From contig OZ026600.1 of the NCBI GenBank assembly GCA_964020085.1, positions 19,502,694 to 19,566,693 on the forward strand: a DNA stretch of 64,000 bases. The letters run 5' to 3'. The notes under the pieces are model-generated. The model made no database searches. It saw only the letters and a program-made list of their open reading frames with translations, and was not told the origin of the DNA. The stretch's first letter is position 1. Each line of letters begins with the position of its first letter. This DNA is from Micromussa lordhowensis (lineage: Eukaryota > Cnidaria > Anthozoa > Scleractinia > Lobophylliidae). Shown in pieces: positions 36,806-47,889 of this stretch. Both the position numbers and the translations under genes were made by a program.

Positions 36806-37192
36806 ACACGGAGCGAGCCTATAAATGGAGGCTGAGCGGCTCAGCCCGTCCATCAGAAATTGGAATACTCTGCTTTGATTGGCTTATTCACCCAGGCGTG
36901 TCGTACTCCCGCGAAATTCGCACGAAGTAATATTTCAGGCGACCGCACAAGGGAAGGCTTTTCGTTTGTTTGCTTTCTTTGTAAAAAGGTCAGCGAAAAC
37001 AACAAGAATGGCATCTACAGAAGAAGAATTTAGACAGGTATCGTACTTCATAGACATGCATTTTAACTTCTTATTTTTGTTATTTCACTTGTGAAAGCAT
37101 ATCGATTGTTTTCGAGTTGTTTACTCAACGTAAATGCCGTGTTTTAGCAAACAAAGTGCAAACCGCTGACCTTTTATGGGCTCGCTCCGTGT
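36806..37192. mobile_element. TTAA-flanked TIR element upstream of copy 2
   Basis: The left end ACACGGAGCGAGCC and right end GGCTCGCTCCGTGT are exact complements. TTAA flanks both (36802-36805 and 37193-37196), the target site used by piggyBac-like elements. Inside, 37008-37036 reads ATGGCATCTACAGAAGAAG.. (MASTEEEFRQ) and ends at a GT donor, possibly the first exon of the parent transposase gene. It is only 387 bp, so non-autonomous. Confidence 0.75.
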
Positions 37193-37419
37193 TTAATGAG
37201 TCAATTTGAGAATGATTTTTTCTCCTCCCACCAAACTCTGGCAGTCACGATTTTTTTCTTCACTGCTTATTAAGTTAAATACACACACGAGTCTTCTTCG
37301 ACAGGTGCCTGGGACAACTTTTTGTTAATTGTGGGAAGGAACGGCAAGTTTGCTTTACCAAGTTTTCTGTCAGAAGCTATATTAGCTCATGTTAACTAAT
37401 AAAACAAGTTCTTTGAAGG

Positions 37420-38270
37420 CGCGCCATACTTTTCGTGATTCCTTCCCAAGATTTCCCAGTTAAGCAGTGCATTCAAGCAAGTTTGTCACTTCACGATGTT
37501 GACAAGATACCTCAATTAAATTTTGGTAACCAAGCCCATATCTTGGCAAGGAGTTTTTCCAAGGAAAAAAAACAGTCCTGTTTGGTCAAGGGCATATCGT
37601 GTTCAAACTAATAAAAACATGATTGTGTGTTCTACGTTTTTCACATTTGATTGCTTTGCTAAAATGCAAGATTGGTTCATTTACCAATCGGAAAACGACA
37701 TAACTCGATGATTTACATGTTCCCCTAAATGAGTATTTTGAGAAAACCGTAAAAGAAGATCGCAAATATTATTTTTTAACTTGCTTTGATAAGGCTATAA
37801 GCAGCATCTTTTCTCCAAAATGCACTCACTACACAAGCTGATGCAACTGGCGACATTTTAATTAAGTGACTACGAACATAGTCCGGGGATATTAGGGGAG
37901 GGTTTTGTAAATCATAATAACGTGTCGTATAACTATTTAATCTGGAAAACGTGTTTATCTTCCTTTACCGGACTTTTAATTTTCACACGCTAAAAAAGGG
38001 CAAGGTATGCCGAAAAATAACATTTAAACATTGAAGCACCATTTTTTAGCAGCTTATACATCCCTGAGAATAAGTTGCAGCTGTCTCGTACTTCTTGCTT
38101 TGAGCGGAAGAGAAATTCAAACTGTCTGTACGCAGTGTACGAGTTGTTATTGTTTGAGCACCTAGCTGAAGGTTAGAATAATGATTAAAGCGAGATGGTC
38201 TTTCTTTTTTATTGCGAAGCCGTCTATTAAAATCATCCTCAGCCCTGGTTCATCAATTTAATTGAGACAT
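37420..38270. repeat. Tandem duplication block B
   Basis: Direct, diverged copy of 34100-34960. After it, copy 3 starts about 1.5 kb away, against about 0.4 kb between block A and copy 2, so extra DNA was gained between 38.3 and 39.7 kb or lost near copy 2. Confidence 0.8.
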
Positions 38271-39685
38271 AGTTTCTTCCCTGAGATCAACACGAAAAAA
38301 TAGGACTTAAAGATGTCATACTGACACATGAAACAGTAATTGTTGATTTGGATAGTTTGGCTACCAAAGTGCACTTTATGATGTATTTAGTGGTTTCCTT
38401 TCAGATTTAGCTTATACAGCTGGAAATTACACAGAAAGGCAGCAAACTGTCAAATTCAAGATGGCATATTGATGAAATGAAGCGTTAGCTAAAGCATACA
38501 TTATTCAACATTGCGTGCATTTCTAAACAAAAGAACATTTGATCGCAGACTCAACTGCAATAACAGCTATTGAGCTAATTCTTCGTACGCATCCTTACAA
38601 CACCACGTCGCGCTAAGGAGTAAAATGAACAATAATGATGGGGGTCAGAGATAATTGTTTGTGGAATTAGAGACCTCGGACATTCGCTGACCCCTAATTG
38701 TATTTTGACAGATGATTTTCTCTCCCACTTTATCAGTTATTAAAAATTTGAAATTTTTGCATCGCGCACAAGCGAAAGGACCTTTTCGGATCTTTTGAGC
38801 CGGTTGACCTCTTTGTCTAGTTCTGCGACGCTATGTTCCAAATGCCTCTCTTCAGGCACGTTTTATTTACAGACTCTACGGACCGTTTAGTGCAAATTAT
38901 GACCAGATCATATGTTTCCTCTGTTGATTCACCTTCAATACTGTTAACAAACATCCCTGTAAAACAAGCCGGGTTTCTTGCCCCAATGCCTAAATCATGG
39001 TACAACGTATTGCTTTTTTTCAAACGCGTTATCCTAGAAACGAAGTCGGTGATCCCTGTTTATTCAATGAAGCGGAAGTTTGGTTAAGGTCATTCTTAGT
39101 CCAGAACGTTTAACAAGGAAATGATTGCTCCTATTTATTTTGTAGAGGACGTGTTTTGTATAGATTCGAATTTGATGGAGCTTAACTCAAAGATTGTGCA
39201 TGATCCTTTTATCCTTGTGTACATGAAAGGTATCTAGAAGTTTTATTGCGTTGCAAGTTGAAAGAAGATGCTTTCTCAGTCAAGGCCCTGTCACGTTCAG
39301 GATTAGAACTTGTATCCAATGAATAACATAACGAGACAGCTTCATCCATGAAATGTGTCTAGAAAAGAATGATTTATGTGTTTCAATATATTACGAGATC
39401 TAGTTACAAATCATAAGGGTGACGAGGCTTGTCTATGCAAACTGGAATGTAAGGGACATCGAATTCTACTTGATTCCATACTGACTCTGAGTTGTGTTTA
39501 GTTTGGTAAATGTTGCAACCACTTGTAGATCAGCTGGTTGTTACCACCTTCAAAGAAATTGCACGTGATAAATTTGCCAACCGTGGTACTTGAGAACAAT
39601 CACGATCGAAAAACTGCGCCTTAAAAGGAGCCTATTACCTGGCCTTAATTAAGACACCACTGAGTCACTTTGTCCCTTCACCACT
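38271..39685. other. No gene recognised
   Basis: Spacer downstream of copy 3. Open frames at 38817-39087 lack known motifs. A minus-strand stretch near 39480-39580 reads NFFEGGNNQLIYKWLQHLPN, which looks protein-like but is soon stopped; I cannot assign it. Confidence 0.4.
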
Positions 39686-39695
39686 TTTATTTATT
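39686..39695 (-). promoter_or_regulatory. Poly(A) signals of copy 3
   Basis: Overlapping AATAAATAAA on the minus strand, about 100 nt after the stop. The context matches the copy 1 signal, consistent with a shared 3' end. Confidence 0.6.
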
Positions 39696-39795
39696 TCACA
39701 ACTTTACAACACGCTTTCCAGATTTTTTTGTTAGTGACATTTCGTTAATGTGTAATTTTCCTTCAACAAGAAGTACGATATACAAGTTGCGAATG

Positions 39796-41550
39796 TCACT
39801 GGACCAAGATGTATCCCATGGCTTTAATGTGCTTGTCCCCATTATCTCCAGAGTGCGTTGCTTCGTTGCCACAAGTATTGGAGTTATCATGTTTCCCTCC
39901 TGTACCAAAGCCAACTCTGGAATCACAGGTATAACAGCTATTTTCGTTGTTTCTAAGGATACCGATTCTTGCTCTGGAATGTGGGTAGTCACCACTGACT
40001 GCGTTAAATCCTTCCTTGTTACAATTGGACTGCAAGGAAGCCTGTGAGCCAATCAGCGACTTCCATGTGTTACGACCCAATGAGGTGGCGCGGTGTTTCC
40101 CGTCAGCGATCACGGAGTACAGAGAGTTGGCCTGCTTGTTGATGACAATGAAGTTGATCTGATTGCCGATCCTCATACCAAGGCAGATTTTAGAGAAGCT
40201 TGTGTTCCAGTAGCTCGGTAGCTTGGTCTCGTGGTGGTCAAGCCCAGTCTTTCCTCCTGGAAGGTTGAAGTTGCCCTTATTGCTCCAGAGTTTGGAATCG
40301 TATTGAAAGGTTGGCTTAAGAATTGAAGATAGAAAAAGAACGCTGGCGTAAAATTACAAGACGACGTATGGACAAAAAAAAATTCTCTACATTTAGTTAT
40401 AAACTAGTACAAATTTCTCCTATCATGATTTTGGTAAATTCTGGTGAATTTTTAAGCATTAGTAGCTGGTTTTGCGAGTTTTTGTCATGATACCATACAT
40501 TTCTTCTACTGGTTACCCCCAAAACGCAAAGGATTATGGGTATGTGCAAGTAGCGAATGGCCTTTTTGTGATTAGGTTTGAGCAGTAAATGGTTTCAATG
40601 GAATTAATAAATTTTCATTTGCTCTGACACGCATTTATATTAAACACTACTTATTCACCTAATACAGCTCTAGCTATGCCGTGGAGATGTGATACCTTAT
40701 TGCCATTGATTTTCATGACCAGCGTCCATCCACCACCTCCGCATGCACCAAGGCCAGAACTCGTCATGTGACAGTACACAGGAACGTTTCTAGAGTCCAT
40801 TTCAAGAAAGTAAACTTTGTTTCCTTGAGATCTGATGAAAAAAGAGAACATAAATAAATCAAACTTTTCAAATCACTGAGAAAAATCTAATTTTCAAAGA
40901 ATTGAAGAGCTAGCTCATTAATCTGTTTTCATATGCAGTTTAACCTTTTTCTTCTGTTGAGGAGCATATTGTAAACATATTTATATATACATAAAAAAAA
41001 TAAATATGTTGTTTCCTCTTACAAATTTTCAAACTGCTGTGACGACGTTTCGACATTGTCGGGATGTCATTGTCAAGTAAATGTGTAAATGCGTTATCTT
41101 GGACTGTCGCGTTGTACTCTTTTACTCTTTTTTTTTTTGTTACGATCGTTAAATTTGTTAAAAATGTAATACAACTCACTTGTGTTTCGCGTAAATTTCT
41201 TTACAAGAGGTAAACGTCTGACCTGTTCAAGTAAAACAACACGAGAATAAACTGAATGTCATAAAAAAGCAGGAATTTGAATTAAGTAGCATACCATGAA
41301 ATGCAGTCTTGTTCAGTGCCGCCGTAAGCTGCTCGAACTTTTTCTCCAACGTCGCCACCAGGGTCGCTTCAAGGGATTTTATGGCTTCCTGAGAGTGCGA
41401 ACTTTGAACCACGTTGCAAATAATTGTCCTGTCGTCCAGTTTAGCAGGAATCTTTTTCGACACAGTTGAAGTATTCTCGCCATTAGCAGCTATGCTGACA
41501 GCAGCGACAAAGGCGGACAGAAGTAAAAGCCAGAACACAGCGGAGCGCAT
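39796..41550 (-). CDS. Secreted fibrinogen-like skeletal matrix protein, copy 3 (intact)
   Basis: Exons 41295-41550, 41180-41222, 40696-40831 and 39796-40314; GT-AG borders, 954 nt, 317 residues. Exons 2 and 3 have the same lengths (43 and 136 nt) and phases as copy 1. The start was chosen at [20 protein letters not shown], a signal peptide matching copy 2 (MRSIVVW); the open frame extends upstream to 41727 but without homology. Then come a charged heptad-like segment ([20 protein letters not shown]), '[10 protein letters not shown]', '[11 protein letters not shown]', [24 protein letters not shown] and [10 protein letters not shown]. Compared with copy 1 it has a four-codon insert (within SGDYPHSR) and the extra cysteine of CYTCDSR. 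Extracellular role inferred from family; the coral skeletal-matrix link is from memory. Confidence 0.87.
41039..41085 (-). ncRNA. Hairpin-GAAACGTCG motif in intron of copy 3
   Basis: The minus strand reads TTGACAATGACATCCCGACA then ATGTCGAAACGTCG; GACAT pairs with ATGTC immediately before GAAAC. This is the same pattern as the hammerhead-like motifs at 31.35 and 35.77 kb. The CUGANGA box is not intact, so self-cleavage is unlikely. Confidence 0.25.
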
Positions 41551-42231
41551 TTTGCCGAGAGATGACTTCACAAGCTTCGGTACGACTTCAGAATTGATGC
41601 AGTGGCTGTGGTTGTTTGTTATGAGCTGTCTTCTAGCTCTGTGTGTATGTTTACGAGAGGGTGCTGTAAACGGAACACGAAATTTTATCCTGCCTACTAG
41701 TCTTCCACCAATCAAACATCTCCACATTGTTGCTTATTTCACACGTGGTTATCTTTAATAATAAGCCAAATTGATTTGCATTAGTTTACAAATCTAAAGT
41801 GGACAATTACTCGTTTAATCAATATACAGATTTTCCTGTAATTCAAATCTTACAAAGACCTCCAATCATCTGCACATGACTTTGCCTTGAAAAATAGCCC
41901 GGAAATACCAGCCCATGACATATTCTATCTTCCCCAAAATATAACCATTGGTGTAAAACTTTCGTAACGTACAAGACAACATTTGTCGCATAAATGAAAT
42001 AGGTAGACCAAAACTTCTTTGCCAAACAAAACTTAGAAGCCGTTTCATTTGCAGATAATATTATCGTCCGCTGGCTTGCTCGTCGCCTTACGAATTTTCA
42101 TTTTGTATTCTTTCATGACATGGCATGCTAGAGCTCCGAGTGTCTCCTTCTCAAGAGCGGTGTTTAGAAGGCGCGAGAATTTTTCTAACGAATTTTCTCT
42201 CCGTGTGGTGAACATATTCTCCATATTATTC
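41551..42231. other. Upstream region of copy 3
   Basis: The first 200 bp share short blocks with the copy 2 upstream region (GAGGGTGCTG; CCACCAA(A/T)CA). No canonical TATA is seen at the expected distance. The rest is featureless. Confidence 0.4.
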
Positions 42232-42625
42232 TAGCGACGGAGTCGGAGATAAAAATCGAAAATCGTAGTCGTAAGGGGAGTCATAAGCTCGACGGAATAG
42301 GAGTCGGAAAAATCGGAAAAATCGTTTCCATTTTCTTCCGATTCCCGGCTTACAACTCTGTCGCTTGTGTTCCAGTGAAAACCAGGTTGTTGGAGTGGGA
42401 AGCAGAAGAGGATATGGCTATAATGGAGCATTGTGATTGGTTTGTTCTTGGGATTCTGCTTGCGACTCCAGCAATGTAGTTTTCACTGGATTCAACGATA
42501 AGCAACGGAGTCGTAAGCGGAATCGATATTCCGTTTTCGACTCCATCGGTTTGATTTTCACTAGATCGACGTATCGCTCTGTACTTCTGATTACGACTCG
42601 AACTCCGACTCCGAAAACCAGCCTT
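42232..42625. mobile_element. Fold-back repeat rich in GACTCCG
   Basis: The left part has CGACGGAGTCGGAG and the right part CTCCGACTCCG, with further inverted matches (GTCGTAAG / CTTACGAC type) inside. Frames such as 42418-42678 read through the repeat and carry no domain. A MITE-like repeat is likely. Confidence 0.55.
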
Positions 42626-43132
42626 GGAAGTTTCACTTTTCGAAGAATCAGCTGCACAACATTATAACATAACATCAAGTAAATGTTCTGTGCATGGCTG
42701 ATTTCTCACTCCCGTTCGATTAGCAGTCAAGCGCAACTTGAACCAGTTTTAACTCTCTTAAACATATTTTCTGCATGATGTAAAAAACTTAAAACTAGAT
42801 CCAGTGTTTGTTCAGTTTTAAATCTTTGCCTTAATTTCTTGATGGTGTGGCATTATGTTTATTAGACTTCTTATGCGTCTCATTTGTCGCTAACTGTGCA
42901 TACAATGTATATGAAACAATGTTTTGACGTATCCTCTCAGTCGCGCAAAGCTGATTGGTTATGCAACCAATCTCGCGCCACGCTATTGTCACCATTATAT
43001 TCATGTTATCACTGATAATTGCTCAGTGAACACGATCTCAGTCGGTTTGTGCTTTTAGCTATCAACGTAATGTTTCTATTAGTGTAAAGTATACGTGCTA
43101 TTTTCACAGCACAGCATGTGTGTTATACATTT
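42626..43132. other. Nothing recognised
   Basis: AT-rich spacer between two repeats, with no coding or structural signal. Confidence 0.5.
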
Positions 43133-45250
43133 CCCGGGGGGTACTTGACCCATGGGTATAGGGGTGACGCCGAGGGTTTGAAATCCTGATCCTGCTTAGA
43201 ACAAAAATATTCTAAAAGCCCTACCCTGTGTAGGAGAACAGCCTCCATTTCAAGACCCTGTTTGGGTCAAGAGACAAAATAACACGCTCTCTGGCTTTAC
43301 AGGAATTTAACTCATTTTCGTCCACGAACTTCGCGGGAAAAAAAATAAAAACCCAGCACTCGTCAAAAATAATCATTTTTCACAAGAAATTGAGTTCGGA
43401 ACATATATAAATTTATATTCGTTTTAATCCTCGAAAAAATGAGCGTTTCCGTATATTTTTTTCTTCAAAATCAACAAAAAGCTCGGATTTCAAAGTCACA
43501 CCAATCTCTTCAAAACCCTGACTTCGAAGCAATATATCTCTTCAGCGTGAATAGCTAGCACATCGGCACATCGGCACATCGGCATAGAAAAAATCTGTTC
43601 CTTATCTATCCAGCTTCATTGTGTTAAAATTTCAGCGAAATCGAATAAAACCAGAGTCAATTAGAATTTTATTTGTGACGCTACTTGATGTTATCACTCA
43701 ACAAAGGACGCAAGGGTTGCCCATAGCAACGGAAAAACACGAACATCACAATAGCCGACTTTTCGGTCAAAAAAAGCTAGAATTCTTCACGGGTAGCTGA
43801 TCATTGAATGGGAACATCTTTTTCGAACTTGTCTTAGGCGATTTAGACGAAAACATGACCTCTGTGGGCTACAAAAGAGAACGAAACAACAAACAGAGCA
43901 AGACAGTGCGATAAGCCGAAAATTTATTCATTTTCTCACCGCGTGGTCGAAGTCACGTACAAGTTTAAAAAAGCTTTCTTCTCAATAATTAGAGCCTTAA
44001 AAGTCAGCAAATGGTTCTAAATTGCTTTCTTTATACTTACAAATGTCCAGACTTCCATTCCCGAAAGATTTGGCCACAATTTTGAGCGAATAAACATTTC
44101 GTCGAGGGAAACCGCCATTACGCTTGTCTCGCATACTAATTAGCTGACTTGACAAAACTGTCCCGAAGGGGGATATGACGAAAAAGGCTGAAAAATGGCC
44201 TGTTATTGGCTAATGATGAGATCATTCCACTGTCCAAATTTGGTGAGAATCGGAAGTAACGCATTCATGTCACCTTCATTCGGCCGACCACCATTTTTCG
44301 GGTGGATATCCACCCCGGAACAGCGCGGCGGCTGGAAAAGAGTTGAATTTAAACTGTCCAATAAGCCATTCAAATCAGAGAAATCATGCTCGATGCGTGT
44401 AAAACCCAGTTTTTGCCGTTACGATCTGTTCTGTCAATGCGCGCTTGTTATAATACTGATTATAATTTGAATTAAAGGATACCGACAGCAATAGCATTCT
44501 TGTCCAGAAAATGACATTGTAATGCCTGGTTATTAGTCAGTTTAACTCAGTTGATATTATGCAAATCAGGAAAAGAAACGCGTCGCTCGATCGCATGCTC
44601 TTTCAACTTAAGGCGGGGGTCCACCTGAAAGCCGTATTTTGGCTTGGTATTATGTTCTTAATGCAAATATCTCGTTTACGTTTCAAGCAATTAAGAATCT
44701 GTTCACTCATTACACACATCTATGTTTTGCGCCGTTTTGTAAATTTTTTGGTGATTTTTAGGTTTATTTGGAGACAGATAGTTTTTCTCAAAGGATTAGT
44801 AAAATTTATGGAAATAGGAAATTTTGAAGATTTGGTGTTGTTTTAAAATTAGAGTTTGAAGTTAAAAATTGATAGATACACACCAAACAGTTGCCTAACA
44901 ACCCGAGTGCCATTGTGGGGTCGGGCAACTGTCTGGTGGTGTTCCATAACCTTTTCTCCCCCTTTCAATCTCTCTTTAAACTTCCTCAAATTTCACTTTA
45001 ATTCAGGTAAACCCCCACCTTAACTTCTCGCAGGCTAGGAAAAAAAAAGAGACTGCTCGCAGTCTTGGTTAAAGTCTCTTGGCTCATAATACCATACCCT
45101 GGTTAGGACAGGTTCTGACCCTGTTTAGGACAGAGGCAAGTCAGATTGCATACCCTGTTTAGGACAGCGAGGCCAATAAAAACATAACTTGTCCAGCGGC
45201 ACGTCCCCGTCTAGCCGAAATAAGGGAGTACCCCCCCCCCCCCACCCCCC
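43133..45250. mobile_element. Possible 2.1 kb transposon with GGGGGGTAC ends
   Basis: The left end reads CCCGGGGGGTACTT. The right end, read as its complement, begins with a G run followed by GGTACTCCCTTATTTCGGCT. Subterminal CCCTGTTTAGGACA units occur three times at 45100-45165. A related CCCTGTTTGGGTCAAGAGAC lies near the left end. No transposase domain was recognised inside; the 44195-44846 frames are unassigned. Ends are imperfect and no target-site duplication was found. Confidence 0.45.
44880..44942. repeat. Hairpin
   Basis: ACACCAAACAGTTGCC pairs with GGCAACTGTCTGGTGGTGT across a 29 bp loop. It is inside the larger putative element. Confidence 0.65.
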
Positions 45251-45540
45251 GTATCATGTTCAACCGACCGGATCGCCTTCAATAGCCCATTGCGGAAACG
45301 TGAGAGGACTGGGACGAGTTTCTTATATTGATTAGATTGAAAATCTAAACATTTCAACTGAAATGTTACTGAATGAAAAGCTACCCAGCCAAGTTTGAGA
45401 GTTTTCAGTTGAAAATTGTTCAAATGGGAGAATCTCAAAAGTTGCAAAATTCCATACAAATCCAAATTATAGATAAGTAACTAATTAACAATAACGATGA
45501 CAGAAACTGAGAAACAAATTTGCATATCCGAAGCTGCAAA

Positions 45541-46086
45541 CTAATAAAGATAAAGCTTTTCGCTGCTAACCTTATCGTTTAGGGTAGGTTTTAATTCCCT
45601 GATAAGTAGAGTCTCCTTTATCTTACAGTGTGTGTCTGACCGTCCTTTTGCCAGTATATCAAAGTGGTCCCATTTTAAGTTGTGACCAGTTGACGTAATG
45701 TGGTCTGCGATAGCAGACGCATGACAGTTGCTCGTGATAGCCTTAAAATGTTCAGTTTTTCTGTCATGCAATCTACGTTTTGTTTTCCCAATGTAAAAAT
45801 CCTGGCAGTCCCAACAACTAGCCTTATACACAACTTTTGACATTTGAGAACGGTTGATCCTATCCTTATAGGGAAAAAAGACTTGATGCGATGAGCGCTT
45901 TGGAAAATAACCCTAAGATTAATGCAACCATAAAATCTATTAATGCAGGTCGTTAGCTGTTTAGCAAAAATTTTGCTCTGTGACCCTAAATAAGGTAGAA
46001 CTAAGATAATATCCTTTTTGGGGACTGTGGTGATTGGATTCTTCGCTCTGTTTTGCTGTCTGTTCAGAACATCATTAATGTTGTAA
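45541..46086 (-). pseudogene. Penelope GIY-YIG fragment, left arm
   Basis: The minus strand encodes the same protein as the right arm, but the one-base shorter homopolymer (45874-45879) puts the RT-thumb part (YNINDVLNRQQNRAKN..) and the GIY-YIG part (MSKVVYKASCWDCQDFYIGK) in different frames. It is otherwise near identical to the right arm. Confidence 0.85.
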
Positions 46087-46097
46087 CTGTCACGCAA

Positions 46098-46935
46098 ACA
46101 TTAAATTCACTGTTGAATTTGAAGAGAACAACACAATCCCTTTCTTGGACATTCTCATCAAACGTCACAGTCACACTTTCTCGACATCTATGTACCGGAA
46201 GAAGACCTTTACCGGCCTGTACACAAAATGGGACTCCTTCACACCTAGGAAATACAAAGTTAATCTCATCCGCACTCTCACTTTTCGTTGTTTCCGCATC
46301 TGTTCATCACCTTCCCTGTTGCGCTCTGGTTTGAATGAACTGAGGAAGTTGCTGTTACAAAACGGATACCCTGCTGGTATTATCAATTACAACATTAATG
46401 ATGTTCTGAACAGACAGCAAAACAGAGCGAAGAATCCAATCACCACAGTCCCCAAAAAGGATATTATCTTAGTTCTACCTTATTTAGGGTCACAGAGCAA
46501 AATTTTTGCTAAACAGCTAACGACCTGCATTAATAGATTTTATGGTTGCATTAATCTTAGGGTTATTTTCCAAAGCGCTCATCGCATCAAGTCTTTTTTT
46601 CCCTATAAGGATAGGATCAACCGTTCTCAAATGTCAAAAGTTGTGTATAAGGCTAGTTGTTGGGACTGCCAGGATTTTTACATTGGGAAAACAAAACGTA
46701 GATTGCATGACAGAAAAACTGAACATTTTAAGGCTATCACGAGCAACTGTCATGCGTCTGCTATCGCAGACCACATTACGTCAACTGGTCACAACTTAAA
46801 ATGGGACCACTTTGATATACTGGCAAAAGGACGGTCAGACACACACTGTAAGATAAAGGAGACTCTACTTATCAGGGAATTAAAACCTACCCTAAACGAT
46901 AAGGTTAGCAGCGAAAAGCTTTATCTTTATTAGTT
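46098..46935 (+). pseudogene. Penelope-like element 3' fragment: RT end plus GIY-YIG
   Basis: One open frame. It begins after the RT catalytic loop (FTVEFEENNTIPFLDILI), passes the thumb region (RKKTFTGLYTKWDSF, LRKLLLQNGYP), and continues to the GIY-YIG endonuclease (CWDCQDFYIGKTKRRLHDRK, later HITSTGHNLKWD and ETLLIRELKPTLND) and a natural stop. The RT fingers, palm and any start are missing, so it is 5'-truncated, but the endonuclease half is undamaged. That implies a recent insertion. Penelope endonuclease cuts DNA to prime reverse transcription. Confidence 0.85.
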
Positions 46936-47008
46936 TGCAGCTTCGGATATGCAAATTTGTTTCTCAGTTTCTGTCATCGTTATTGTTAATTAGTTACTTA
47001 TCTATAAT

Positions 47009-47889
47009 TTGAATTTAGTTGCTACTTCTGTTCCATACAAATCCTTATAATTGTGTGGCTTGTCTACCCAATCCATACAAACTCTCTATTTTAGGTGATA
47101 TTTGAAGAGCTACCATTTTGCCATTTTCCTTCTCTAAATACTTCTATTCTTGGTAAATATTCTCAAATTTAGCTGATCTTTCATTTGAATATCTTAGTTT
47201 TTCAAACAAACGGAAAACAACCATACTCTTTCCCAGTCCTCTCACGTTTCTGCAATTGCCTATGCAGACTGGATTCTATTTATTGACCTCTTAGAGTGAA
47301 TTTTGTACCTTATCTACGAGTAGCACACTCCCAAAAAGACGGGTTTTTTTTTTAAGGAAATGGCATCTCAACCGGGGAGCTACGGTTGAACTTCGAGTTA
47401 GTTATCTCTACAAGGACAAGCGATATCAAGGCTTCCAATTTATTTTCACTGCTTATGTGAATACTTAATTTAATTACAATTTCTGCCTTTTTTTGTTTAT
47501 TCCGGCGCTTGGTTGATTGAAATGCCATAAATAATTTAATAAGATGAAATATTCAAGACTCATTTCAAGTTTACTTGAAATTGACAACAATAAAGTATTT
47601 TTATCCTCAAGTTTATTGGAGGAATAATTGTACGTGCAAACAAAGGTTTGATTTGCAACGGTCCAAATAACTCTCTACATTCCAGCTTCTTACTCTCCTA
47701 ACTACTTCGGGGAGATGGGCCAAGTTTTAACATGATCATTAACGTGGTGGTGACATGATCCTTTATGTAGCGGTGATAATTCAGTGAAACGTTTCGTTCT
47801 TTAAATAAAATCACGCATATAAATGTTTATTCAAAAACATAATCGAGCCTATAAGTTCGCAAAGTTCAGGAAACTGTAGTAGCCAGCGA
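47009..47889. other. No gene recognised
   Basis: AT-rich, with no coding chain or strong repeat. It separates the Penelope palindrome from the LINE tail. Confidence 0.5.

Larger units (their letters stand above)
45464..47008. repeat. Near-perfect inverted repeat, about 620 bp arms
   Basis: 45464-46086 and 46387-47008 are complements over about 0.62 kb with very few differences; one is a run of six versus seven A/T near 45875 and 46594. The 300 bp spacer is unique sequence. Both arms are the 3' part of one Penelope-like element and its tail, which makes this a head-to-head pair of the same 3' fragment. Confidence 0.9.

Noticed and set aside
41551..41727. N-terminal extension of copy 3 upstream of the chosen ATG
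   Set aside because: Open by chance; copy 2 and copy 1 start at the signal peptide and the extension has no homology.
46053..46334. 93-codon frame in the palindrome spacer
   Set aside because: Out-of-frame shadow of the Penelope reading frame that gives PFLDILI.
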